DNA of 64,000 bases from assembly GCA_002401695.1 (NCBI GenBank), contig NVTV01000001.1, forward strand, positions 172,501 to 236,500, written 5' to 3'. This document shows positions 27,645 through 37,122 of this stretch, piece after piece (position 1 is the stretch's first letter; each line of letters begins with the position of its first letter). The translations under genes were made by a program, and so were the position numbers. Below the pieces are notes generated by a model that saw nothing but the letters and a program-made list of their open reading frames with translations, was not told where the DNA came from and ran no database searches. The stretch comes from Alphaproteobacteria bacterium. Its GTDB lineage: Bacteria > Pseudomonadota > Alphaproteobacteria > Micavibrionales > Micavibrionaceae.

Positions 27645-29096
27645 CTAATCCGTCACGATTTTATAAAGCCTGTTGGCCACAATCCTATCATGTGGTTTCA
27701 AGCCATTAAGCACACGAAAACGTTGCTGCCTATGATCCTTATAGGCCATACGCAATGACAAAGAGGCCACACTATCCCCCGCTTTACTGGTAATCAGCTT
27801 GATATGATACGGCTTAAAGCGTGACTTATCCTTTGCACTCATACGGTTAAAGCTATATGTCGTGGTTTTCAAATCCTTCATCTGCGCCGCAGACAAGCTG
27901 GTCGGCATGGCGATTTGGAATCGCGCAAATTGATTATCACCCCAACGAATAGCAATCAAACGAATAGTCATCACCTTGCCGTTCAGCGATCCTTTTATCG
28001 AAGCCGTCGCCGCCGGCATGCCATTAATGGTGATATTCTGCGCAGATAATATAGGCTGATCTTTCATCCATGTATTCTCAATAAAGCTAACAGGCGTGGC
28101 ACGCCCCTTATTTGATGCGAAATCGAAAATAATAGCTGCACCATTTTTCGCCGACGCAATAATGTGCGAAGGCTTATTCTTCAGCTTATACCCCTCCGGC
28201 ACAGAAAATTTAAAGCCTAAATCAGGGTGATAAAAACTATTCCCCCGCACAAAGCCCTGCGCCGCACTATCTCCATAAGCCATCCCATCCAGCATTCGTA
28301 AATATGGGGCATGCTTTACAATACCTTGCTGCGCGTATTGGCGCGCCTCACTGACTGTCTTGCTTACACGCTCTGCCGTCGCAGGATGGGTAGAAAAATA
28401 ATTCGTCGCATTAGATGTGCTTTTATCATCAATCTTTGCCTGCAATGCTGTATCAGCCTGTAAATTCGTCAAAAAAGCGGACATTCCCGTCGGTGTATAA
28501 CCGGAACGACTAAGATAGCGTATTCCAAGACTATCCGCTTGGCTTTCCTGCCCGCGAGAATAAGAGCTTAGATAAAGGCTAGACCCAACGCCCAAGGCCT
28601 CTGACACACCTGCACTGCCAACTGCACTGGATAAGATCATTGCCCCCAAAGAGGTCACAACACTGCGTGAGTAACGCTCCGCCGAGTGACGCGCCGTGAT
28701 ATGCCCCGTCTCATGCGCAAGCACAGAGGCCACCTCCGCCTCACTATTGGCCAACGCCAACAATCCGCGTGTAATATAAATATAGCCTCCCGGCAACGCA
28801 AACGCATTCACCACCGGACTATCCAGCAAGAAAAACTTGTAATCGACTTCCGGACGCTCCGTATATTGCACAACCTTCTTGCCGACGCTGCTGACATAAT
28901 TTTGCAGCTTTTTATCCTTATAAACACCAAACTGTTTCAGAATTTTGATATGTTCCTGTGCCCCGACCTGCACCTCTTGTTGTGGTGACATCAACGCAGT
29001 GAATTGATTATCACCGGTTGCAGGGTTCGTGCTACACCCCGTTACAGCTTGTGTTGATGCAAAAACAACAAATATATAAAAGAAACGCTTGATCAT
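27645..29096 (-). CDS. M48 family metalloprotease lipoprotein, 483 aa
   Basis: Envelope zinc protease related to BepA/LoiP. The N-terminus is a lipoprotein signal with lipobox VTGC (Cys21). The zinc motif HETGH is at 128-132 (SVLAHETGHITARH), with the third ligand Glu downstream in RGQESQADSLGIRYL. Residues from about 290 on form a C-terminal module, ending in a LysM-like segment (ITSKAGDSVASLSLRMA...LNGLKPHDRIVANRLYKIV). Alphaproteobacterial homologues have the same layout. Likely function is quality control of outer-membrane or periplasmic proteins. It is divergent from the SNase-like gene. Confidence 0.92.
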   Translation of the reverse strand: MIKRFFYIFVVFASTQAVTGCSTNPATGDNQFTALMSPQQEVQVGAQEHIKILKQFGVYKDKKLQNYVSSVGKKVVQYTERPEVDYKFFLLDSPVVNAFALPGGYIYITRGLLALANSEAEVASVLAHETGHITARHSAERYSRSVVTSLGAMILSSAVGSAGVSEALGVGSSLYLSSYSRGQESQADSLGIRYLSRSGYTPTGMSAFLTNLQADTALQAKIDDKSTSNATNYFSTHPATAERVSKTVSEARQYAQQGIVKHAPYLRMLDGMAYGDSAAQGFVRGNSFYHPDLGFKFSVPEGYKLKNKPSHIIASAKNGAAIIFDFASNKGRATPVSFIENTWMKDQPILSAQNITINGMPAATASIKGSLNGKVMTIRLIAIRWGDNQFARFQIAMPTSLSAAQMKDLKTTTYSFNRMSAKDKSRFKPYHIKLITSKAGDSVASLSLRMAYKDHRQQRFRVLNGLKPHDRIVANRLYKIVTD

Positions 29097-29123
29097 AAGG
29101 CCCCGAACAGTTTTTATAGTTAT

Positions 29124-30050
29124 ATGCGATGGATTTTAACAACATTTTATTTTCTTACCAGCTTATTTTTCTGCAATGCTCTGCTTGCGCAAGAACACAT
29201 CATGCCAAACGGTGATTTTGAAGGCATGAAAAGGACAGGGGTTTTCAAGGTTACAGAGATTGTAAACCCCCTGACCGTTAAACTGGAGGATGGACGATTC
29301 GTACATTTAGCCGGACTAAACTTCGCCGATCTCGATTTCTACGAGCCCGGAGACTTATCCATCACCGCCATGCACATCCTTGATGATTTTCTAAAAGGAA
29401 AAAAAGTCACCCTCTATCAAACAAAAAACCCTTCGAAGGGACGCAAAACCCGTATGGATCACCATATCGGACATCTTGTACGCACCGATAATGATATCTG
29501 GGTGCAGGGCATGTTGCTCTCGCTTGGTGTTGCACGGGTACGCACCACGCCCTATAATCCTGACATGGCAAAACAAATGTTGAGCCTTGAAAACACGGCA
29601 CGCAAAGCCAAATCAGGCATGTGGGATATCGAAGAACATCGTGTTCTCTCCCCCAAAGAAGCCGCGAAACATATCGGCAGTTACCAAATCGTTGAAGGGG
29701 TCGTAAACACGGTCTCTATGCGCAAAAACAAGCTGTATTTGAATTTCGGCAAGAACTGGCGCGACGATTTCACCATTGCCATTTCTGCTTTCAACCTCAG
29801 AAAATTCACAAAGCAAAAGCTGAGCCCACAACAATGGAATGGCAAGCGTTTACGTGTGCGTGGCTGGATCGGATCATACAATGGCCCCTATATGGACATT
29901 GATCATCCCGAGCGTTTTGAGGCCATATTCGAACAAAAAAACACCATGCAAACATCAGCAGAAAAGCCCGCCGCACCAGCACCAAAGAAACAAAACCAGA
30001 AACCACGAAAAAAAGATCCGGGAAGTGCCCTTCCTGTTTTCAATGATTAA
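29124..30050 (+). CDS. Secreted SNase-like (thermonuclease fold) protein, 308 aa
   Basis: The signal peptide (about 1-22, ending LLAQ) is followed by an SNase-like OB fold at about residues 35-175 (VTEIVNPLTVKLEDGRFVHLAGLNFADLD, then GHLVRTDNDIWVQGMLLSLGVARVRT and a helix ending SGMWD). Compared by eye with staphylococcal nuclease, the catalytic positions look changed: Arg35 to His, Asp40 to Asn, Glu43 to Asp and Arg87 to His. A second OB-like domain (about 180-285) and a Lys/Pro-rich tail complete it. It may bind rather than cut nucleic acid or another ligand in the periplasm. It precedes the iminopeptidase by 6 bases. Confidence 0.82.
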   Translation: MRWILTTFYFLTSLFFCNALLAQEHIMPNGDFEGMKRTGVFKVTEIVNPLTVKLEDGRFVHLAGLNFADLDFYEPGDLSITAMHILDDFLKGKKVTLYQTKNPSKGRKTRMDHHIGHLVRTDNDIWVQGMLLSLGVARVRTTPYNPDMAKQMLSLENTARKAKSGMWDIEEHRVLSPKEAAKHIGSYQIVEGVVNTVSMRKNKLYLNFGKNWRDDFTIAISAFNLRKFTKQKLSPQQWNGKRLRVRGWIGSYNGPYMDIDHPERFEAIFEQKNTMQTSAEKPAAPAPKKQNQKPRKKDPGSALPVFND

Positions 30051-30056
30051 TCGCCC

Positions 30057-31070
30057 ATGTCCAAGAAAAAACAGAACAACACCGACAAAACCTCCGCGCC
30101 GCGAGCACATAAGCGCACGCCATTGCTCGACCTATTTTCACCAATAACACCCTATTCCAGCGGCTTTCTGGCCGTTGACGACACCCATAATTTATATTGG
30201 GAGCAAAGCGGTAATATGGATGGTGTGCCTATCGTTTTGCTACATGGTGGCCCCGGCGCAGGTGCAACGCCCATACATAGACGCTTTTTTGACCCCGATC
30301 ATTATCGCATCATCATATTCGATCAACGCGGCGCGGGACGCTCTGCCCCGCTTGGCTGTCTGGAAAACAACACAACGCAAGACTTGGTGAACGATATAGA
30401 AGCTTTGCGCAAGCACCTTAAAATCAATGACTGGCATTTATTTGGCGGCTCATGGGGCAGCACCCTAGCGCTGGCCTACGCAAACCAACATAAAGAACGC
30501 TGTATCAGCATGATTTTACGCGGAATATTCCTGTGTGAACAACCTGAAATTGACTGGTTCTTATACGGTATGCAAACAATATTCCCCGAAGCATGGGAGC
30601 AATTCGCGCACTTCATCCCCGAAGATGAACGCGATGATCTGCTCACGGCCTATTATAAACGCCTAACCAATGATGATGACCCCGAAACGCAAATGCAGGC
30701 TTCTGTACATTGGAGCTTATACGAGGGCGCATGTTCATCTTTACTACCGAATTACGAGACAATCACAACGGATGAACAGAAACAACAAGCCCTTGCCTTA
30801 GCGCGCATAGAGGCACATTACTTCACCCATGAGATTATTTGCGAGGAAAAAAGTCTATTCCATAACATTGAACACTTGCGCTTTATCCCTACAACCATTA
30901 TTCAGGGGCGGTACGATGTTATATGCCCGATAAAAACGGCCAATAAATTACATCAATTATGGCCGGAAGCCGATTATGTTGTTGTCCCTGATGCAGGGCA
31001 CTCTGCGCTGGACGCGCCATTACGATCACGCTTGATCGAGGCAACAGAAGCGGCAAAAACAATATCCTGA
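30057..31070 (+). CDS. pip: Proline iminopeptidase, 337 aa
   Basis: Serine peptidase of family S33 (alpha/beta hydrolase) that removes N-terminal proline from peptides. HGGPGAG is the oxyanion-hole motif, GGSWGSTLALAYA holds the nucleophilic serine, and the acid and histidine are in IQGRYDVICP and VPDAGHSALD. DQRGAGRS is also diagnostic. There is no signal peptide. A basic N-terminal extension of about 20 residues precedes the core. Confidence 0.94.
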   Translation: MSKKKQNNTDKTSAPRAHKRTPLLDLFSPITPYSSGFLAVDDTHNLYWEQSGNMDGVPIVLLHGGPGAGATPIHRRFFDPDHYRIIIFDQRGAGRSAPLGCLENNTTQDLVNDIEALRKHLKINDWHLFGGSWGSTLALAYANQHKERCISMILRGIFLCEQPEIDWFLYGMQTIFPEAWEQFAHFIPEDERDDLLTAYYKRLTNDDDPETQMQASVHWSLYEGACSSLLPNYETITTDEQKQQALALARIEAHYFTHEIICEEKSLFHNIEHLRFIPTTIIQGRYDVICPIKTANKLHQLWPEADYVVVPDAGHSALDAPLRSRLIEATEAAKTIS

Positions 31071-31096
31071 TAGAAACAGGGTTGGAGCAAGGAAAT

Positions 31097-32320
31097 ATGG
31101 ATTTTCAAACAATCACAGAAATAGACGTTAAAGACAAAACAATTTTATTACGTGTCGACTTAAACGTCCCACGGCAAAATAACACGGTGAGCGACACAAC
31201 GCGCATTGAACGCTTGCTGCCCACCATCACATATTTACGCGAACAAGGCGCGAAGATCCTTATCCTCTCACATTTCGGCAGACCCGAAGGTGAACAAAAC
31301 CCCGAAATGTCCCTCGCCTTTCTAACCCCTATTCTTGAAAAATGCTGGGATTGCTCTGTGCAATTTTCACCGGATTGCATTGGTGATGTTGCACAAGACA
31401 TCGCAAATTCGGCCAAATCAGGTGATGTCATTTTACTGGAAAATCTCCGCTTTCATAAAGGGGAAAGAGCCAACGATTCTGACTTCGCAAAGTCACTTGC
31501 CGCATTGGGAGATATCTATGTGAATGATGCCTTTTCCGCCTCTCACCGCGCGCATGCTTCAACCACGGGAATTACACAATATCTGCCCAGTGCCGCAGGC
31601 CTGTTAATGCAAGAAGAGTTAACCGCCCTTGGTAAATCTCTCAACACCCCCCAAACGCCTGTGTTGGCCGTTGCCGGAGGATCAAAAATATCCACCAAAA
31701 TCAACCTACTCAAAAACCTGAGTAAACAAGTTGACTACCTTGTCCTTGGCGGCGGGATGGCAAACACATTCCTTTATGCACAAGGGAACTCTATGGGGCG
31801 CTCTTTATGCGAAAAAGATATGGCTGACACCGCGCGTGATATCATGTACGCCGCTGCCCGCGTTGGCTGCGAAATTATTCTGCCCAGAGATGTTGTGACC
31901 GTAAAAGAACTAAAAGAAAATGCGACATACGACATTGTTGATGTCAATAATATCGCAGACGATCAGATGGCCATTGATATCGGCCCAAAAAGCATCGCCT
32001 ATATTTCAGAGAAAATAAAAGGATCCAAAACGGTTATCTGGAACGGCCCCATGGGCGTATTCGAGATTAAGCCCTTTGATAACGGCACGAACGAAATTGC
32101 AAAAATCGTTGCAACACAGACCGTTGAGAAGAAATGCGTCAGTATTGCCGGCGGGGGCGACACAATTGCAGCATTGGAAAACGCAGGCACAACCGCTGAC
32201 TTTTCCTATATATCCACCGCAGGCGGTGCGTTTTTGGAATGGCTGGAAGGAAAAGGATTGCCTGGAATTCTTGCTCTTTCAAAAGAAAACCCACCCACAA
32301 AAAAATGCCGGCACTTGTAA
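31097..32320 (+). CDS. pgk: Phosphoglycerate kinase, 407 aa
   Basis: Glycolytic enzyme making ATP from 1,3-bisphosphoglycerate. RVDLNVP, SHFGRPEG, LLENLRFHKGE, NDAFSASHRAHAST, the lysine-bearing AVAGGSKISTK and the nucleotide-binding GGGDTIAALE are all present. ATG 31097 is chosen because AAGGAA lies just upstream; a TTG at 31082 is also in frame. Other glycolytic genes (gap, fba, pyk) are not adjacent in this window. Confidence 0.97.
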   Translation: MDFQTITEIDVKDKTILLRVDLNVPRQNNTVSDTTRIERLLPTITYLREQGAKILILSHFGRPEGEQNPEMSLAFLTPILEKCWDCSVQFSPDCIGDVAQDIANSAKSGDVILLENLRFHKGERANDSDFAKSLAALGDIYVNDAFSASHRAHASTTGITQYLPSAAGLLMQEELTALGKSLNTPQTPVLAVAGGSKISTKINLLKNLSKQVDYLVLGGGMANTFLYAQGNSMGRSLCEKDMADTARDIMYAAARVGCEIILPRDVVTVKELKENATYDIVDVNNIADDQMAIDIGPKSIAYISEKIKGSKTVIWNGPMGVFEIKPFDNGTNEIAKIVATQTVEKKCVSIAGGGDTIAALENAGTTADFSYISTAGGAFLEWLEGKGLPGILALSKENPPTKKCRHL

Positions 32321-32388
32321 AAACAAGGCCGACTAAAGTTAAATTTGAGGATATCAATAATAAAAAAACTCTACTTTTTCTAATTCGT

Positions 32389-33504
32389 TTAAGACTTCCT
32401 CTTCAGAATGCTTCGTGCCATCTCAGGCGTTGTACGGTTATAATAATCAATCGCTGATTTAATATCCTCCGGATCAACCATACGACCATGATTCCATATT
32501 TTATTGGTTAGCATAAAGATAGAGAGAAAATCCTGCTTCCCAATACCTCTCGCCTTAGCCGCAATAGCAAGACCTTGACCATGTGTTTGAGATAAAATCT
32601 GCCCTATAATTTCAACAGGAACATTAATATAAGCCGCGAACTGCGCAACAAAAGAACGCATATGCCCGCGACGCAAAGTACTCAGCATTAACGGAACATT
32701 CAAAGTACCCTGCTCTTTAAAACCTTGTGCGGCATTAAGCATATACTCGTCAGGCATAAAATTACTCGGCGTAGCCGGCGTGGCAAACTCATCAACAGAG
32801 CGATCAAGCACCTCCGCTACAGCTTTTTGTGTATCCAAATCATAATGATCACTAATAAATGCTTTTATTTCTTGGCCAACATATTGATAAAGACGCGCAG
32901 CAACATCACTTGCAACATCATCACGGCGCAATAACGGCAGTGCCAAAATTTCACTACCCTGCGCAATATCGGATAAGGCCGTTAATGCATGCTCGGTTAG
33001 AGTGATATTAAAATTATCAACCAAAACCAACGCCGTATCCAAATCATCCGTATCCGCCAAGACATCAATAAGTTCATCACTGATATTCTCGCGCGTTGCA
33101 ATTGCCTGCCAATATTCAGAGGTTTTTGCCTTTACGATATACATCAAATCCAAATCACCCAGAACCTGACTGTTCTTCAACACAGGCTTCGCGATTTCGA
33201 TATCATCATTCGCCAATTGCAACACAAGGCGCAACGGCACATTATCAAGAAGTGAAATTTGTTCGGCAACCGCCTGACGTAGATCACTTTCTGCTTGGCG
33301 CATAAGCTGAATAAGAACATCGGCAACCAACTCGCTTTCACGTGTTGATACATCCGTATCTAAAATCAGCCCTATCGTTTTGGAAAGTTCAACCCGTGCC
33401 GCAGGATTCTTATCCCGTGCCAGATTATATAATTTTTTCGTGTCACCAAGTAATGCGCCTATTGGCACAGCCCTGCTTCCACTTTCTACTGTACTTTTAT
33501 TCAT
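32389..33504 (-). CDS. DUF2336 domain-containing protein, 371 aa
   Basis: Alphaproteobacterial DUF2336 protein, a HEAT-like alpha-solenoid of unknown function. Helical pairs repeat through residues 15-240 (for example LVADVLIQLMRQAESDLRQAVAEQI and LALPLLRRDDVASDVAARL). The C-terminal part carries LSTLRRGHMRSFVAQFAAYINVPVEII and ends in a helix with RTTPEMARSILKRKS. There is no signal peptide or membrane segment. In other alphaproteobacteria such proteins are sometimes linked to motility or surface regulation, but nothing here proves that. Confidence 0.85.
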   Translation of the reverse strand: MNKSTVESGSRAVPIGALLGDTKKLYNLARDKNPAARVELSKTIGLILDTDVSTRESELVADVLIQLMRQAESDLRQAVAEQISLLDNVPLRLVLQLANDDIEIAKPVLKNSQVLGDLDLMYIVKAKTSEYWQAIATRENISDELIDVLADTDDLDTALVLVDNFNITLTEHALTALSDIAQGSEILALPLLRRDDVASDVAARLYQYVGQEIKAFISDHYDLDTQKAVAEVLDRSVDEFATPATPSNFMPDEYMLNAAQGFKEQGTLNVPLMLSTLRRGHMRSFVAQFAAYINVPVEIIGQILSQTHGQGLAIAAKARGIGKQDFLSIFMLTNKIWNHGRMVDPEDIKSAIDYYNRTTPEMARSILKRKS

Positions 33505-33836
33505 GATTTTTGCCCCACAATTATCATGCTATATTTAAACTATTCATCCACCTATCACACGCGGTGTGCGCTTTTGGCAGAAACAAAGGAATTCATATAT
33601 ATAGTCAATAAGTTACTGTGTTATGTGACTAAGATATTCAAACCTTATTCCTCATGTATAAATGAAAAGTGTTATGATTAAGTTAACAGAGTTACTAATA
33701 TGTATAAAAATGGATATAATTTTAGAGGGATTTGCACTTTTATCTATTTCATGCCACAATTAATAGTGAAACGATTTCTTAATAGTTTCTATGTTAGAGT
33801 ATGTAAGGGTTTACTCATTAAACAAGGACTAAAAAA
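33505..33836. other. AT-rich intergenic region between DUF2336 and 74-aa genes
   Basis: A 332-base gap between divergent genes, very AT-rich. It holds CACAC-GCG-GTGTG at 33556-33568, a small inverted repeat close to the DUF2336 start that might be an operator. It must hold promoters for both flanking genes, but I could not choose convincing boxes. No RNA gene or coding signal is seen. Confidence 0.5.
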
Positions 33837-34061
33837 ATGGCAGCACCATTATCAGGTATAGGGCAACACGCAGCGCCACCGATCTCTCAACCGTTTCAAC
33901 CGGGTGGAAGCGATCAAACGCGCGAAGTAAGACAAGCCAATCAGGAAGCACGCGAAAATGAATTGCAAGCGGCAGATGCCCCCTTGGCTCAATCGCAAAA
34001 TTCTGCACCACAAAAGAATGAACAGAGCGAACGTGGTTCTGTTGTTGATATTCTGATCTAG
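33837..34061 (+). CDS. Small disordered hypothetical protein, 74 aa
   Basis: Unrecognised. The sequence is dominated by Gln, Ala, Glu, Ser, Pro and Asn, with no hydrophobic core except the last six residues (VVDILI). It is predicted to be largely disordered, with one charged helix (TREVRQANQEARENELQAAD). An AAGGACT ribosome site and a proper terminator directly downstream support it as a real monocistronic gene. It might be a regulator, a chaperone substrate or a secreted effector; none can be shown. Confidence 0.6.
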   Translation: MAAPLSGIGQHAAPPISQPFQPGGSDQTREVRQANQEARENELQAADAPLAQSQNSAPQKNEQSERGSVVDILI

Positions 34062-34088
34062 GTGTAGATATATATAAAATATAAAATG

Positions 34089-34116
34089 AAGGTGCCTCTG
34101 CGGTGCCTTTTATTTT
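34089..34116 (+). terminator. Rho-independent terminator of the 74-aa gene
   Basis: AAGGTGCC and GGTGCCTT pair over 8 bp, including two G-U pairs, around a 5-base loop, followed by TTTATTTT. It also lies between convergent transcripts (sdaA ends at 34132). Confidence 0.7.
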
Positions 34117-34131
34117 GGCCAAAAACCATTA

Positions 34132-35514
34132 TCAGCATTCAATCACATTAACTGCCAAGCCGCCCTTGCTGGTTTCCTTATAGATATCATGCATATCCCG
34201 TCCTGTTTCTTGCATGGTCTTTATACAGCTATCCAGTGAGACAAAATGCGACCCATCCCCGCGCAATGCCAAAGCCGAAGCCGTCACCGCCTTCACCGCG
34301 CCCAAACCATTGCGCTCAATACACGGCACTTGCACCAATCCCGCGACAGGATCGCATGTCATGCCCAGATGATGCTCTAACGCAATTTCTGCGGCATTCT
34401 CGATCTGCTCGCTTGTGCCGCCCATGACCGCGCATAAACCTGCCGCCGCCATAGAGGCCGCAGAGCCGACCTCCCCCTGACAACCAACCTCCGCGCCAGA
34501 GATAGAGGCATTATGCTTTATAATCGAACCAATCGCCGCCGCCGTTAATAAAAACATAGAAATATTCTCCGCACGCGCATCTGGTATAAAATCGAGGTAA
34601 TAACGCAATACAGATGGAATAACCCCCGCCGCGCCATTTGTTGGCGCCGTCACAACCTGCCCACCCGCTGCATTCTCTTCATTCACCGCCATGGCATATA
34701 AAGAAAGCCATTCATTACAAACATGATAGGTTTGGCTGTTTTTCATTTTTTCTTCATCCAGCTGCACCTTAATATTTGCCGCGCGACGCTTAACCTTCAA
34801 AATACCGGGTAAAACCCCATCCTTCGCTAAACCTCTCTCAATACAATCATTCATGACTGCCCATATTTTAAGGACACCATCTTCCAGATTTTTTGCACTA
34901 CATTGAACACATTCATTCTCCGTCTTCATCGCGGCGATACTCAACCCCGAAGCCTCGGACATTTCCAACATTTCATCGGCATTACTAAAAGGGTATGGAA
35001 CATCTGGAAACGCTTCACCACCTTCTAATCCATCTTGCGCAGCCTCCAGCTCCTCTTCGGAATAAACAAACCCGCCGCCGGTGGAATAATATATCCGCTC
35101 CAACAAGACATTCTGCTTATCATCCAAAACCGCAAAAATCATACCATTGGGATGACCATTCAAGGCTGGGCCGTAATCAAAAATGATATCATGTTCAGGA
35201 TCAAAAGAAATCTTGGGCAAGCCATCACGTATAATGGTTTTCTCCGCCCTAAGCTTTTCAACCAAGCCCTCCACCTGATCCGCATCCAATGTCGCGGGGT
35301 GCAACCCCAACATACCCAGAATCACCGCCGTATCACTGGCATGCCCCTTACCCGTAAACGCCAGAGAGCCATAAAACGTCACGCGCACAGATATAGGGTC
35401 AGAAAATTCAGTCAACCGCTCACAAAAACGCAACGCCCCCACCATCGGCCCCATTGTATGAGAGCTGGATGGCCCTATGCCAATTTTAAATAAATCAAAA
35501 AAGCTAATGAACAT
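34132..35514 (-). CDS. sdaA: L-serine ammonia-lyase (iron-sulfur), 460 aa
   Basis: Deaminates L-serine to pyruvate using a labile [4Fe-4S] cluster. The beta domain begins [19 protein letters not shown], with the conserved SSSHT. The catalytic alpha domain has [35 protein letters not shown] and [16 protein letters not shown], the cysteines of which ligate the cluster. It is the single-chain form of normal length. It precedes nothing on its strand and sits 33 bases downstream of amn, with which it may be co-transcribed. Confidence 0.96.
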   Translation of the reverse strand: MFISFFDLFKIGIGPSSSHTMGPMVGALRFCERLTEFSDPISVRVTFYGSLAFTGKGHASDTAVILGMLGLHPATLDADQVEGLVEKLRAEKTIIRDGLPKISFDPEHDIIFDYGPALNGHPNGMIFAVLDDKQNVLLERIYYSTGGGFVYSEEELEAAQDGLEGGEAFPDVPYPFSNADEMLEMSEASGLSIAAMKTENECVQCSAKNLEDGVLKIWAVMNDCIERGLAKDGVLPGILKVKRRAANIKVQLDEEKMKNSQTYHVCNEWLSLYAMAVNEENAAGGQVVTAPTNGAAGVIPSVLRYYLDFIPDARAENISMFLLTAAAIGSIIKHNASISGAEVGCQGEVGSAASMAAAGLCAVMGGTSEQIENAAEIALEHHLGMTCDPVAGLVQVPCIERNGLGAVKAVTASALALRGDGSHFVSLDSCIKTMQETGRDMHDIYKETSKGGLAVNVIEC

Positions 35515-35547
35515 CAGAGCCTCATGTAAATGCTTATATTCAGAACC

Positions 35548-37059
35548 CTATTGGAATGCCGGTTCATTAAAAGATCGCAACTTCCGGCTATGGAGTTTTT
35601 CTGGCGAAAGATCACGCAACAATGTCATGGTCAATAAACCAATTTTCAAATGCTGCTCTACGCGCTCCCGATAAAAGCTGTCCGCCATACCTGGTAATTT
35701 CAGTTGGCCATGCAACGGCTTATCAGACACACACAGCAACGTCCCATAAGGCACGCGGAAACGGAAACCATTGGCCGCAATCGTGCCGGACTCCATATCC
35801 AGTGCAATCGCCCTGCTCTGGCTAAGGCGTTTATTCTGGGTTAGATAGGATTTCAGCTCCCAATTCCGGTCATCTGTCGTCGCCACTGTTCCTGTGCGCA
35901 TAACCTTCTTTAAATCATAGCCTTCATGCCCCGTCACTTGAGACACCGCCTTTTCCAAGGCTTGCTGTATCTCTGCAAGCGCGGGAATTGGAATGCTGGG
36001 TGGCAAAACTTCATCCAAAATCTGGTCTTCACGCAAATACCCATGCGCCAAAACATAATCCCCCAAATGTTGAGAACTTCTAAGCCCCGCGCAATGCCCC
36101 AACATCAGCCACGCATGCGGACGTAAAACCGCGACATGATCGGTAATGGTCTTGGCGTTAGATGGGCCAACACCAATATTAATCATCGTAATCCCCGAAC
36201 CATCGGCACGTTTCAAATGATAGGCCGGCATTTGCGGCAATCGCTTAAGATTAAGACCATCACTGGCAATATCATCATGATCCTCAATATTTTGATTGAG
36301 GATCAGTTTATCGCCAGGCTGAACAAAAGCCGTATATTCCATGCGTTGACGTTGCAACTCAACATCATCTGTTCTGGTCATCATATCCTGACCAAGAGCA
36401 ATAAATTCATCAATGTAAAACTGATAATTAGTGAATAATATATAGTTCTGAAAATGTGACGCCTTCGTGCCGCAATAATGTTTCAGGCGTTGCAAACTAA
36501 GATCAACGCGCGGGGCAATAAATAAGGCCAGAGGCTCCGGCGCATCATCTGATTTCGGCACATGTGTAAAATTCGCAATATCATCATCAAGGATATCCAG
36601 ATCAGGCACATCAAAGAATTGCGGAAGCACACGAACCTGCTCCTCTGTCAACTCACTCTCCAGATGGAAATCCTCACCCAAGGCAAAATGTAGCGGGATA
36701 GGCATATCACTCACCCCGACTTCAATCGGAATGTCATGGTTTTTTATAATCAAGCGGAACTGCTCCCGATAGTATTCATCGAAAATATCAGGGCTGGTCA
36801 AGGTCGTCATATACGTGCCGGGACGTGACACAAACCCATAAGACAAACGAATATCCGAACGTCGCGCAAATTTTGTCTTAATACGCACATAAGGATAAAA
36901 CGCCCGCACCCTTTTCGCTTGCGCGCTGTCTTTGCAATAATCATTAAATGCATCGCGAAGATGTTGCGTGTGCGCCTCATAAATACGCCTTACAGCCTCA
37001 AAAGCCTGATCTGCATCTTTATATTTCTTCGCCTTAAACGTCTCTAATTTTTTAACCAT
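35548..37059 (-). CDS. amn: AMP nucleosidase, 503 aa
   Basis: Hydrolyses AMP to adenine and ribose 5-phosphate, helping set adenylate levels. The N-terminal domain (about 1-190) has the FYPYVRIKTKFARRSDIRLSYG block of the Amn regulatory part. The C-terminal nucleoside-phosphorylase-like domain includes INIGVGPSNAKTITDHVAVLRPHAWLMLGHCAGLR and the ALDMESGTIAANGFRFRVPYGTLLCVSDKPLHG active-site region. Length matches the family. Purine salvage partners are not adjacent. Confidence 0.94.
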   Translation of the reverse strand: MVKKLETFKAKKYKDADQAFEAVRRIYEAHTQHLRDAFNDYCKDSAQAKRVRAFYPYVRIKTKFARRSDIRLSYGFVSRPGTYMTTLTSPDIFDEYYREQFRLIIKNHDIPIEVGVSDMPIPLHFALGEDFHLESELTEEQVRVLPQFFDVPDLDILDDDIANFTHVPKSDDAPEPLALFIAPRVDLSLQRLKHYCGTKASHFQNYILFTNYQFYIDEFIALGQDMMTRTDDVELQRQRMEYTAFVQPGDKLILNQNIEDHDDIASDGLNLKRLPQMPAYHLKRADGSGITMINIGVGPSNAKTITDHVAVLRPHAWLMLGHCAGLRSSQHLGDYVLAHGYLREDQILDEVLPPSIPIPALAEIQQALEKAVSQVTGHEGYDLKKVMRTGTVATTDDRNWELKSYLTQNKRLSQSRAIALDMESGTIAANGFRFRVPYGTLLCVSDKPLHGQLKLPGMADSFYRERVEQHLKIGLLTMTLLRDLSPEKLHSRKLRSFNEPAFQ

Positions 37060-37122
37060 GGGACTATAATGCCGATTTTATCTTAATATTCAGTGAATTA
37101 CGCAGATAAAAAGGAGAAAAAC

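Noticed and set aside
33698..33860. Possible small ORF starting at an ATG near 33698 in the AT-rich gap
   Set aside because: It runs into the 74-aa gene in another frame, has no ribosome site and no compositional signal of coding.
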